This document shows positions 45,475 to 52,792 of a stretch of DNA of 64,000 nt, piece after piece (position 1 is the first letter of the stretch; each line of letters starts with the position of its first letter). A model generated the notes under the pieces. It worked only from the letters and a program-made list of their open reading frames with translations. It was not told the origin of the DNA and did not search any database. The stretch is taken from positions 186,001 to 250,000 of the forward strand of contig NZ_CXWE01000001.1 in assembly GCF_001404515.1 (NCBI RefSeq). Direction: 5' to 3'. Source of the DNA: Roseibium album. GTDB taxonomy: Bacteria > Pseudomonadota > Alphaproteobacteria > Rhizobiales > Stappiaceae. The position numbers and the translations under genes are program-made.

Positions 45475-45504
45475 TTTACAGGCTTTCCATATTGACAATA
45501 TAAT
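45475..45504 (+). promoter_or_regulatory. Promoter of the MarR-isochorismatase operon
   Basis: A TTTACA -35 element (45475-45480) and a perfect TATAAT -10 (45499-45504), 18 bases apart, 38 bases before the marR ATG. The -10 lies inside the first MarR-like dyad, so binding there would block RNA polymerase. Confidence 0.6.
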
Positions 45505-45529
45505 TGTCGTTATGACAATATTTATGTCA
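45494..45529. promoter_or_regulatory. Two dyad operators upstream of marR
   Basis: Dyad 1 is GACAAT-ATA-ATTGTC at 45494-45508 and overlaps the -10. Dyad 2 is TGACA-ATATTTA-TGTCA at 45513-45529, placed about 20 bases further on. Two nearby AT-rich inverted repeats ending just before a marR gene are the usual layout of MarR autoregulatory operators. Confidence 0.6.
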
Positions 45530-45541
45530 AGAGAAGGTGTC

Positions 45542-46009
45542 ATGAAGAAATCTGTGGAACTATATGAGATCGTCAGGCTGATCCGCCCGGTTCACCGCCG
45601 CCTGGCGCGTGCGGTGGAAGCAAAGTTGAGCGGAACCGGTGTAACGGTTGGAATGCGAGCGGTCATGGAAGTGCTTGATGAGACCGGACCGCTTTCCGTT
45701 CCCGAAATCGGACGGGTCCTGTTTCTGACGCGCCAGCAGATCCAGCTGATCGTGAATGCTCTCGAGGAATCAGGTGTTGTTGAACGGCAGCCCAACCCCG
45801 CACACCGGCGTTCACCGCTCTTTTCCCTGACAGATCAGGGCAAGACGGTTTTTGGAGAAGTCCGGGCCCGGGAAAATGACGAGATCGATGCAGTCTGCGA
45901 GCTCTTTTCAGAAGACGATATCCTGGCAACGCAACGTGTCCTCTGCGCCATGCTCGACCACTTTGCAGAGTTTGAGGACGATCCCGATCGTCCCAAGGCG
46001 CTGGAATAA
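45542..46009 (+). CDS. MarR family transcriptional regulator
   Basis: A 155-residue winged-helix repressor. The DNA-binding region is PLSVPEIGRVLFLTRQQIQLIVNALEESGVVERQPNPAHRRSPLFSLTDQGK, with the wing segment typical of MarR. Ligands of such proteins are usually aromatic or oxidising compounds. The ATG at 45542 has AGAAGG 6-7 bases upstream; an earlier in-frame ATG (45524) lies inside the operator dyad and is unlikely. It precedes the membrane-anchored isochorismatase-like gene by 21 bases and probably controls it. Confidence 0.9.
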   Translation: MKKSVELYEIVRLIRPVHRRLARAVEAKLSGTGVTVGMRAVMEVLDETGPLSVPEIGRVLFLTRQQIQLIVNALEESGVVERQPNPAHRRSPLFSLTDQGKTVFGEVRARENDEIDAVCELFSEDDILATQRVLCAMLDHFAEFEDDPDRPKALE

Positions 46010-46030
46010 TTCTTATGCTGGAGAAGTACC

Positions 46031-46684
46031 ATGTCCGTCTTTTGGAGTGTAATCGGTGGCCTTGTTTTGCTGTTGGCGGCGCTGTTCGGCTATATCGGGT
46101 TTTTCGTCAGGAAGCTCGGCACACCAACGAAAGGGGAGTTGATCAACCGGACTGAAAGACCGTCCAAAGCGCTCCTCGTCATCGATGTTCAGGAAGATTT
46201 CACGCGCAACACCGGCAAGCAGGGCTTTGATCCGCAAGTTCGGGATGCGGCATTGAAGATCATGAACCAGGAAATCGCCGAGGCCCGCTCTCACGGCAGC
46301 GAGGTTGCTTTCGTAAAAAACATTTTTCGGGACTGGCCTGTCATCCAGTTGATGAAACTTGTGGCCGGTGGCATCGGGACGCCGGGCCGGGAAGGCCTGA
46401 AATTCGACCGCGACGTTGATCTCGGAGACGCGCCGGTATTTGAAAAATCCGTTGGAGACACTTTTTCAAATCCCGATTTCGAGGCCTGGCTCGACAAAAA
46501 GAAGATCGGGTGTCTGACTCTGGTTGGCCTGGATGCGTGCCATTGCGTCCAGCTGACGGCGAAGGGGGCGCGCGCGCGTGGCTATGACGTGGAAATCCGC
46601 GAACCCGCGACCCTGACCGCAACACCCGCGAAATGGCCTACCTTGAAAAGCGAACTTGACGCGGCAGGGGTCGTCATATGTTGA
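46031..46684 (+). CDS. Membrane-anchored isochorismatase-family cysteine hydrolase
   Basis: A 217-residue isochorismatase/nicotinamidase-fold hydrolase. Residues 5-27 form a TM helix (VIGGLVLLLAALFGYIGFFV), which is unusual for this family; the catalytic domain then faces one side of the inner membrane, most likely the cytoplasm. The catalytic triad is Asp52 (LVIDVQEDF), Lys139 (FEKSVGD) and Cys170 (GLDACHCVQ). The substrate is unknown. GGAGAAG precedes the start. It is downstream of, and probably regulated by, the adjacent MarR protein. Confidence 0.85.
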   Translation: MSVFWSVIGGLVLLLAALFGYIGFFVRKLGTPTKGELINRTERPSKALLVIDVQEDFTRNTGKQGFDPQVRDAALKIMNQEIAEARSHGSEVAFVKNIFRDWPVIQLMKLVAGGIGTPGREGLKFDRDVDLGDAPVFEKSVGDTFSNPDFEAWLDKKKIGCLTLVGLDACHCVQLTAKGARARGYDVEIREPATLTATPAKWPTLKSELDAAGVVIC

Positions 46685-46784
46685 GCTGATCGTCCGACCG
46701 GCAAACTGTGACCTTTGCGAAGAAGGCGTCCTGTGGCAGGTTTACCTTGCGATATCTCGCTTATTCTTTTTCGTCGGAGGTTCT

Positions 46785-48836
46785 ATGTTTCGACCGCTTG
46801 TTTTTGCAATTACAGCATTATCCGTTTTTTCGTCTCATTCCCTGGCCGCAGACAAGGTCGCAATTGTGTTCGACGGTTCGGGCTCCATGTGGGGCCAGAT
46901 CGAAGGCCGTACCAAGATTGAAATCGCGCGCGATGCCATGACAAATGTTCTGGGAACGCTTCCAGCTGACCTGGAACTTGGGCTCTTTGCCTACGGGCAC
47001 CGTGAAAAAGGCAATTGCGCTGATATCGAACTGATCGTTCCCCCGGCAACCGGGACTGGTGCGGCCATCAAGGCAGCAACAGACAGGATCACGCCCAAAG
47101 GAAAGACGCCGTTGTCCGCGTCGGTACGCCAGGCCGCCGAAACCATGCGCTTCACGGAAGACAAGGCGACCGTCGTGCTCGTCACGGACGGGATTGAAAC
47201 CTGCAATGCGGACCCCTGTGCCCTTGGCAATGAACTTGCGCGGCTCGGCGTGAACTTCACCGCGCATGTGATTGGCTTTGGCTTGAGCGAGGAGGAAGGA
47301 CGCCAGGTCGCCTGCCTGGCGGAAAACACTGGTGGTCTTTACATTCAGGCCGGCAGCACGGCGGAACTTTCCGATGCGTTGACTGCAACAGTCGAAACGG
47401 TTCCCGTCGAAGAAGCTGCGGCTGAACCGGCGCAGCTGCCCGATGCGTTGCTTGAGGCACCGGACGAAGCCGAGATCGGTTCACGGATTGATGTCACCTG
47501 GCAGGGTCCGGGCGGTCGGTACGACCAGATCGAGTTGCATGATCCGATGGCCCGCGGAGGAGAGGGAAAGCGCCTTCGCTCGAAAGCGATCGTGAACGGA
47601 GACTTTGACAACAATCAGGTCACCATGACAGTGGTGACCGATCCCGGCACATATGAATTGCGTTACTGGGACGGCACAGGCCGCCAGATCCTGGCAACAC
47701 GTGCGATCGACGTGATCCCGGCCGAGGTGGCTCTGTTCGCCCCGGACGAAACCGCCATGGCACGGCCGGTGACCGTGGAATGGATCGGCCCCGGAGGCCG
47801 TTACGACGCGGTGCAACTCTATGACGTGTCTGCTCGCGGCGGCGAGGGCAAGGTTCTGCACAACAAGCGCCTGCGCAACGATGATTTCGACAACAACAAG
47901 GTGACCCTGCCGACACCGGCAAAACCGGGCGCATATCAGCTGCGATACTATGCAGGGGAAGACAAGACCGTTCTGGCGACACGTTCACTGGACATCATCG
48001 AAGCTCCGGTCACGCTTGAAACGGAAGAAGCGGCTGAAGCCGGCAAGCCGATTGTCGTCGACTGGGTCGGGCCGGGAGCACGGTATGACAGTGTGCGGCT
48101 GGTCGATGCGGCGAACGGCAAGAAGCTCCATGAAAAACGTCTGCGCAACGACGATTTCGACAATCAGAGAGTAACCTTGCCGGGGCCGGTCAAGGCCGGG
48201 CCATATGAACTGCACTATTACAACGGGGACAACAAGGCTGTGCTCGCCACCGTGCCTGTCGAGGTGACCGCGGCAGTCGTTGCACTCGAAGCTCCCGACG
48301 AGATCGGTCAGGGCCGCCATGTCACCGTCGTCTGGACCGGCCCCGGTGCACGCTACGACAGCGTTCAGTTCTTTGATCCGCGGGCGCGCGCCGGCGACGG
48401 CCGGGTTGTTCATCAAAAACGACTGCGCAATGACGATTTTGACAACAGCAAGGTTACATTGCCGAGCGCGGCAAAACCGGGCGACTACGAGTTGCGCTAC
48501 TATAATGGTGACAACAAGACCGTGATGCTGACGCGTCCGATTGCCGTCGTTCCGCTTGAAATAGCGATTGAGGGGCCGGAGAGCGTTGAAACGGGGACAA
48601 AATTTTCAGTTTCCTGGAAAGGACCCGGGGCTCGGTATGATTCGGTGCAGATCTGGGATCCCAAGGCACGTGGCGGCAAAGGCAGAGCTGTCTTTGAAAG
48701 GCGTGTATGGTCAGGAGATATCGACGCCCAGACTGTCAACCTGAATGCGCCGAAAGAAGCCGGGGATTACGAGCTTCGCTATTTCAACGGGGACAACAAG
48801 GCTGTGCTCGTCACCCGGCCACTATCGGTCCAGTAG
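46785..48836 (+). CDS. Exported VWA-domain protein with five tandem beta-sandwich-like repeats
   Basis: A 683-residue protein. Residues 1-21 are a signal peptide (ends HSLAA). A von Willebrand A domain spans about 24-205, with the MIDAS motif DGSGS (Asp30, Ser32, Ser34) and VTDG (133-136), so it likely binds a metal ion and a protein partner. Then five repeats of about 90-94 residues follow (223-311, 312-405, 406-494, 495-589, 590-683), each with GPGGRYD or GPGARYD and RNDDFDN-like blocks and a YELRYYNGDNK-type segment. No anchor or sortase motif is seen. GGAGG precedes the ATG at 46785. Confidence 0.85.
   Translation: MFRPLVFAITALSVFSSHSLAADKVAIVFDGSGSMWGQIEGRTKIEIARDAMTNVLGTLPADLELGLFAYGHREKGNCADIELIVPPATGTGAAIKAATDRITPKGKTPLSASVRQAAETMRFTEDKATVVLVTDGIETCNADPCALGNELARLGVNFTAHVIGFGLSEEEGRQVACLAENTGGLYIQAGSTAELSDALTATVETVPVEEAAAEPAQLPDALLEAPDEAEIGSRIDVTWQGPGGRYDQIELHDPMARGGEGKRLRSKAIVNGDFDNNQVTMTVVTDPGTYELRYWDGTGRQILATRAIDVIPAEVALFAPDETAMARPVTVEWIGPGGRYDAVQLYDVSARGGEGKVLHNKRLRNDDFDNNKVTLPTPAKPGAYQLRYYAGEDKTVLATRSLDIIEAPVTLETEEAAEAGKPIVVDWVGPGARYDSVRLVDAANGKKLHEKRLRNDDFDNQRVTLPGPVKAGPYELHYYNGDNKAVLATVPVEVTAAVVALEAPDEIGQGRHVTVVWTGPGARYDSVQFFDPRARAGDGRVVHQKRLRNDDFDNSKVTLPSAAKPGDYELRYYNGDNKTVMLTRPIAVVPLEIAIEGPESVETGTKFSVSWKGPGARYDSVQIWDPKARGGKGRAVFERRVWSGDIDAQTVNLNAPKEAGDYELRYFNGDNKAVLVTRPLSVQ
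47451..48833 (+). repeat. Five tandem coding repeats in the VWA gene
   Basis: In-frame repeats of about 270-285 bases. The GPG(G/A)RYD landmark recurs at residues 241, 335, 429, 519 and 613 (spacings 94, 94, 90, 94). Repeats 2 to 4 share the block KRLRNDDFDN; repeats 1 and 5 are more divergent. The DNA copies differ at many synonymous positions, so the duplications are old. Confidence 0.85.
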
Positions 48837-48856
48837 ACGGCAAGCCAATCGACAAA

Positions 48857-48880
48857 CCGGCGGGGCCAGCGCCCCGCTGG
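48857..48880. terminator. Bidirectional hairpin between the VWA and GST genes
   Basis: CCGGCGGGGC (48857-48866), loop CAGC, GCCCCGCTGG (48871-48880): a 10-base GC-rich stem with one G-T wobble, between two convergent genes. No T-run follows on either strand, so it may terminate with help from Rho or stabilise the 3' ends. Confidence 0.55.
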
Positions 48881-48894
48881 TAGGGCGTATTCGT

Positions 48895-49599
48895 TTACCG
48901 GATAGAATGCGCCGGAGACTCGGACTCGGCCGACAGCATCAAACCGGTGATCCAGCTGCCTTTTTTCAACACAAAGGCACGCAGAAGCGTTGCATAATCG
49001 TTTGTAACCGCATTCGCAACCGAGGGGCGCACAGCCAAGGCACACCGCCAGCGCCTGACCCTGGGAAGGTCATTGAAAATTCCAAGGTCGGTGAACGTGT
49101 CGAAGACATCGAAGTAACGAAAAACCGGGCCAAAGGCGGCATCGACGATAGAAAATCGGTCACGATCGAAATAAGGACCCGTAGCGTCGATTCGGGTATC
49201 GAGATGCTCGAATTTCGATCGCAGGGCATGCTTTGCGTTTTCGAAACTCTGCTCATCAGCTGCGCTGTATAGAGCGCCAATCCCGTTCAGGATCTGCGAA
49301 GCGAATTCGACGTAAGCGCGGTGAGTTGCGCGCTCAACCGGATCGTCGGGATGGAGTCTTTCGGCTTGTGTTTCGTCGATGAACTCCACGATCGGTGCCG
49401 ATTCGAACAGGTACCTGTGGTTACCGGTCTTCAGCAAGGGGACTTTTCCAAGTGGCGAAGCGGCCTTGAACCAGTCCGGCTTGTCCGAAAGATCGATGTA
49501 GGTCCGGTCGAAAGGAATGGACTTTTCCGCAAGTACGATGGCTGCCCTTTGAACGTAGGGGCAAAGACTGTGGCTGATCAGCGTGAAGGGATATGTCAT
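48895..49599 (-). CDS. Glutathione S-transferase family protein
   Basis: A 234-residue GST. The thioredoxin-like N-terminal domain begins MTYPFTLISHSLCPYVQRA, with the SLCPYVQR motif placing a Cys at the glutathione site as in omega/beta-like enzymes, and has SPLGKVPLLK and ESAPIVEFID (cis-Pro and Glu-Ser glutathione contacts). The helical C-terminal domain has FSIVDAAFGPVFRY. The ATG at 49599 is preceded by ATGGAG with correct spacing. It is divergent from a marR gene, whose operators overlap its promoter, so it is probably the regulated detoxification gene. Confidence 0.9.
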   Translation of the reverse strand: MTYPFTLISHSLCPYVQRAAIVLAEKSIPFDRTYIDLSDKPDWFKAASPLGKVPLLKTGNHRYLFESAPIVEFIDETQAERLHPDDPVERATHRAYVEFASQILNGIGALYSAADEQSFENAKHALRSKFEHLDTRIDATGPYFDRDRFSIVDAAFGPVFRYFDVFDTFTDLGIFNDLPRVRRWRCALAVRPSVANAVTNDYATLLRAFVLKKGSWITGLMLSAESESPAHSIR

Positions 49600-49615
49600 G
49601 TCGAACTCCATTTTC

Positions 49616-49674
49616 ATGCACCTGCATTAAAATAGATGCAGATGCATGAAAATACAAGATTGATGCACATGCAT
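49616..49674. promoter_or_regulatory. Triple MarR operator between GST and marR
   Basis: Three identical-form 12-base palindromes ATGCA-NN-TGCAT lie at 49616-49627 (NN=CC), 49636-49647 (GA) and 49663-49674 (CA). Centre spacings are 20 and 27 bases, about two and two and a half helical turns. They fill the space between the divergent GST and MarR genes; the first one abuts the GST start region. They are almost certainly the binding sites of the adjacent MarR. Confidence 0.7.
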
Positions 49675-49694
49675 TAAAGTTCTATGCGTTGACC

Positions 49695-50144
49695 ATGACT
49701 GGAAACCTGAAAGACCGGCATTTCCCGGATGTGATGGAATGTTGGGCGCGGCTGCAACGGTCAAGTGGTGCAGTTCTCTCCCGCGTGGAAGTCCGCCTGA
49801 AGGCGGAGGGTTTCCCGCCACTTGGCTGGTATGATGTTCTTCTGGAATTGCGGCGTGCAGACGGGGTTGGCCTCAGGCCCGTCGATATTGAGAAGCGAAT
49901 GCTTCTGGCGCAGTATAACGTTTCCAGGCTGATCGAGCGGCTGGTTGGGGCCTCGTACGTGGACAAGAGGCGGGCTCCGGATGATGGTCGCGGAGTGATG
50001 ATTTTTTTGCGACCGGAAGGTGAGGCCCTGCTTGAGAGGATGTGGCCGGTCTACCGCGAAGCGGTCGAAACCGAGTTTGCGGCGCATCTCGACGACGAAG
50101 AGGCTGAAACACTCTGGAAGCTGCTGGGCAAGCTGTTGCCCTGA
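49695..50144 (+). CDS. MarR family transcriptional regulator (GST-associated)
   Basis: A 149-residue winged-helix protein of the MarR family. The recognition region is GLRPVDIEKRMLLAQYNVSRLIERLVGASYVDKRRAPDDGRGVMIFLRPEGE, with the wing DDGRGV typical of MarR. It is divergent from the GST gene, and three copies of a 12-base dyad sit between the two genes. It probably represses both itself and the GST until a reactive or aromatic compound is bound. The ATG at 49695 is preferred over TTG at 49689. Confidence 0.9.
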   Translation: MTGNLKDRHFPDVMECWARLQRSSGAVLSRVEVRLKAEGFPPLGWYDVLLELRRADGVGLRPVDIEKRMLLAQYNVSRLIERLVGASYVDKRRAPDDGRGVMIFLRPEGEALLERMWPVYREAVETEFAAHLDDEEAETLWKLLGKLLP

Positions 50145-50309
50145 AAACGAGGATAATTTTCGAAAAATTGCATGATTGACGTTTTGCAAACTTGATTTCG
50201 ACGGGCGCAGATTGGTTGGTGACAGATGATACCCCTGATAAGAGTAAGCAACAGGAAGCCGACCGACCTGACGCACCAGTTGCTGTCCAAACGAAGGCTG
50301 ACAGCGCAA

Positions 50310-50894
50310 ATGAACGACCCGCTTGATATCGATAGTCGTCAGGACTTGCCGCAGGAGTGGCTTTTTCTTCTCCGGGAATACCCGAGGGATGCGTGGCTGG
50401 GGCATGGCAATCTCGGACCATTGACGAATTTCTGGCTCAACCGTCATGACGGTTTCCGCAATTTCGGCAACACCTTGATTTCCATGTTGCGCCAGTTTCG
50501 GGAAGGCCAGATTCCTCCCGAAAGATTTGGCGGCATGTTCGCCCCGCAGCTCCAGCATTTCCTCACCGAATTGCACAATCATCACATGATCGAGGATCAC
50601 CACTATTTTCCCGTCTTCATGGAGGCGGAAAAACGCTTGCTCCCTGGCTTTGAGCTTCTGGAAAACGATCATGAGGTTATACATCATCGTATCGAGACGG
50701 TGATCGGCAGCGCCAATGAACTGATCGGTCAGCTGCAGGAGGGCGACCGGGACGCAATTCGGCGGGCCTCGGACAATTATGCAGCGACCAGCGATATGCT
50801 TCTCATGGGGCTCAAACGGCATCTTGCCGATGAAGAGGATTTGATCGTCCCGATCATTCTTTCAAGAGGCGAAAGTGAGCTGGGGCTGTCCTGA
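50310..50894 (+). CDS. Hemerythrin-domain protein
   Basis: A 194-residue protein with a C-terminal hemerythrin-like four-helix domain. Likely di-iron ligands are in NRHDGFR, LHNHHMIEDHHYFP, NDHEVIHHRIE and KRHLADEEDLIVP, the HxxxE/HxxxxD pattern of the family. It may sense or store oxygen, NO or iron; no direct partner is known. I prefer the ATG at 50310 because the longer frame from ATG 50226 begins with rare codons (ATA, AGA, GTA) and has no ribosome-binding site. It is separated from tyrS by the attenuator. Confidence 0.82.
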   Translation: MNDPLDIDSRQDLPQEWLFLLREYPRDAWLGHGNLGPLTNFWLNRHDGFRNFGNTLISMLRQFREGQIPPERFGGMFAPQLQHFLTELHNHHMIEDHHYFPVFMEAEKRLLPGFELLENDHEVIHHRIETVIGSANELIGQLQEGDRDAIRRASDNYAATSDMLLMGLKRHLADEEDLIVPIILSRGESELGLS

Positions 50895-50943
50895 GACCAG
50901 CGCGAAACTGAGACAGACCTGAAATCATCCTTGAAAAATCCGG

Positions 50944-50975
50944 CTTGACTCTGGGAGGCGGATAACGCATCTAAA
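50944..50975 (+). promoter_or_regulatory. Putative promoter of the tyrS leader RNA
   Basis: CTTGAC (50944-50949), with an alphaproteobacterial-like -10 candidate around 50970-50977 (TCTAAAAT). Spacing is about 20 bases, longer than the ideal 17. The -10 would place the start of RNA within a few bases of the leader ATG at 50981, i.e. a leaderless mRNA. The spacing makes this a weak call. Confidence 0.35.
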
Positions 50976-50980
50976 ATGCC

Positions 50981-51046
50981 ATGGCCAAGATAGCAGCACC
51001 CTTTGCGTATTTTTATTACGTCACCGACATACCGGCGGCTGCGTAG
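50981..51046 (+). CDS. Tyr/Phe-rich leader peptide of tyrS (21 codons)
   Basis: An ORF of 21 codons: ATG GCC AAG ATA..., with the run FAYFYY at codons 8-13 (TTT GCG TAT TTT TAT TAC at 51002-51019), ending TAG at 51044-51046. Three of its 21 residues are Tyr and three are Phe, within six codons, immediately before a terminator and tyrS. No Shine-Dalgarno is visible at the proper distance, which is consistent with leaderless translation as reported for Sinorhizobium trpL. A regulatory leader peptide is the best explanation. Confidence 0.7.
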   Translation: MAKIAAPFAYFYYVTDIPAAA

Positions 51047-51100
51047 GATCTTGCTCACTTGATAGAAACCTAAAAAAGCCGCCGCGTCAGGCGGCTTTTT
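50993..51100 (+). promoter_or_regulatory. Transcription attenuator of tyrS (alternative hairpins)
   Basis: Four segments can form competing stems. Segment 1: GCAGC (50993-50997). Segment 2: GGCGGCTGC (51034-51042), in the leader's 3' codons. Segment 3: AGCCGCC (51077-51083). Segment 4: GGCGGCT (51090-51096). 1:2 pairs five bases (GCAGC with GCTGC), 2:3 pairs seven, 3:4 is the terminator. A ribosome stalled at the Tyr codons (51008-51019) would leave segment 2 free to pair with 3, blocking the terminator. A ribosome at the leader stop would cover segment 2 and let 3:4 form. Confidence 0.65.
51072..51100 (+). terminator. Intrinsic terminator before tyrS
   Basis: AGCCGCC (51077-51083), loop GCGTCA, GGCGGCT (51090-51096), extended by AAAA/TTTT, followed by TTTTT and GG. 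A perfect 7-base GC stem plus A:U pairs, ending about 40 bases before the tyrS start. It is the 3:4 stem of the attenuator. Confidence 0.88.
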
Positions 51101-51140
51101 GGTTTCAAGGGCTCCTGGCGGGGAAACCAGGAAGCCGAAA

Positions 51141-52418
51141 ATGACCAAACACATGATCGAAGCCGGTAAACCGGCGACCAAGCTCAAATCGGAAGCGCTC
51201 GCGGTGCTCCTGGAGCGCGGTCTCGTGCACCAGTGCACGGATGTGGATGCGCTGGACCGAACGCTTTCCGAAGGACTGGTCACCGCATATGCCGGGTTTG
51301 ATGCGACCGCCGCCAGTCTTCATGTCGGGCACCTGATGCCGTTGATGACCATGCGCTGGCTGCAAAAGCTCGGCCATCGCCCCATCGTCGTCCTTGGCGG
51401 CGGGACCAGCCAGATCGGTGACCCGAGCTTCAGGAATGATGCAAGGCCACTTCTGGAAGAACGACAGATTTCCGCCAATATCGCAACCATTCGCCGGTCG
51501 GTCGAAAGGCTAGTCGACATGGACGGTCCCGATGGTGCCTTGCTGGTCGACAACGCGGAGTGGCTCAACGAGTTCCGCTTCCTGGAATTTCTCCGCGACT
51601 ATGGTTCCCAGTTCACTGTCAACCGCATGATGACGTTCGACAGTGTCAAGTCGCGCCTTGATGCGCAGATGCCGCTGACCGTGCTTGAATTCTGTTACAT
51701 GATGCTGCAGGCGGTGGACTTTCTGGAATTGGCCAAGCGCCACGACTGCGTGTTGCAGGTCGGCGGATCCGATCAGTGGGGCAACATCGTCAACGGTGTC
51801 GAACTCGGCCGACGTGACGGCCGCAAGCTGCACGGCCTCACGGTTCCTCTGCTGACGACTGCAAGCGGGGCCAAGATGGGCAAGACAGCCGCCGGTGCTG
51901 TCTGGCTGCATCCCGAACATCTGTCACCGTTCGGCTTCTGGCAGTTCTGGCGTAATACGGCCGATGCCGATGTCGGCAAGTTCCTCCGCCTTTTCACGGA
52001 ATTGCCGATCAAGGAAGTCGAAAGATTGTCCGAATTGCAGGGTGTGGAGCTGAATGAAGCCAAGAAGATCCTTGCGACCCAGGTAACGACCATCGTTCAC
52101 GGACCCGAGGAAGCGCGTACAGCCTTGCAACAGGGAGATGCCTTGTTCTCAGGCGGCGATGACCTTCTCGAACCGACCCATAAGCTGCCGCTTGAACGCC
52201 TTGCCGAAGGTCTGGGACTTCTCGAGCTCGTCGTCGCAATCGGATTTGCGGCATCCAATGGCGAAGCCCGGCGTCTTGTGGAAGGGGGTGGTGTGCGGCT
52301 CAACAACCGGATCATCGAGGACCCGCGCCGCCGGATCGGCACCGGTGACCTGAAAGCAAACGATCGGCTCGCCGTTTCGGTTGGAAGGCGCCGTAAGGCG
52401 TTGGTCGGGTTTGAATGA
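51141..52418 (+). CDS. tyrS: Tyrosyl-tRNA synthetase
   Basis: TyrS charges tRNA-Tyr with tyrosine using ATP. The 425-residue protein has the class I signatures HVGHL (a HIGH variant, in ASLHVGHLMPL) and KMGKT (a KMSKS variant, in GAKMGKTAAGA), plus YAGFDATAASLHVGH, GGGTSQIGDPS and the tyrosine-binding QVGGSDQWGN. A C-terminal S4-like domain follows (EARRLVEGGGVRLNNRII). AGGAAG precedes the ATG at 51141. It is the only gene after the leader-peptide attenuator. Confidence 0.97.
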   Translation: MTKHMIEAGKPATKLKSEALAVLLERGLVHQCTDVDALDRTLSEGLVTAYAGFDATAASLHVGHLMPLMTMRWLQKLGHRPIVVLGGGTSQIGDPSFRNDARPLLEERQISANIATIRRSVERLVDMDGPDGALLVDNAEWLNEFRFLEFLRDYGSQFTVNRMMTFDSVKSRLDAQMPLTVLEFCYMMLQAVDFLELAKRHDCVLQVGGSDQWGNIVNGVELGRRDGRKLHGLTVPLLTTASGAKMGKTAAGAVWLHPEHLSPFGFWQFWRNTADADVGKFLRLFTELPIKEVERLSELQGVELNEAKKILATQVTTIVHGPEEARTALQQGDALFSGGDDLLEPTHKLPLERLAEGLGLLELVVAIGFAASNGEARRLVEGGGVRLNNRIIEDPRRRIGTGDLKANDRLAVSVGRRRKALVGFE

Positions 52419-52568
52419 AAAGGACACGAATGCAGGACTGTGTTTTCAGAACTGTCTTAACTCAAGAGGTGGAGTTTCAGTAGTCCAAAGGTCTTGGTCC
52501 TTGGTCTGCTACGATTCGCTGGGTTAGATACTTGGAAAAACAGCAGGTCTGTTAGATGCCAATCGCAT

Positions 52569-52670
52569 TGGATCCCCGATCAAGTCGGGGATGACTTCGA
52601 GGAGATGAACCGGTTGCAGTTCCTCTTTCAAGGTCATCCCAGACGCAGCGCAGCGGAGATCAGGGATCCA
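52569..52670. repeat. Paired REP-like (BIME-like) palindromic element, 102 bases
   Basis: Outer arms TGGATCCC (52569-52576) and GGGATCCA (52663-52670) are exact inverted copies, as are inner GGGATGAC (52588-52595) and GTCATCCC (52633-52640). The left half contains an internal hairpin ATCCCCGA-TCAAG-TCGGGGAT (52572-52592). Each half thus has the form GTCATCC...GGATCCA in opposite orientations. A related right arm occurs at 22054-22083. Elements of this shape are, from memory, common in alphaproteobacterial intergenic DNA. Confidence 0.7.
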
Positions 52671-52792
52671 CTCATTTCGAAAACTTCAGAGGCGAATGAT
52701 CACGGCGTTAATTTAACAGGATGATCCGTAGCCAGCACGTTGGCCTCTTCGGTATATCCTCCAGCCTGACGACCACAAGACGTTGCAAAAAC

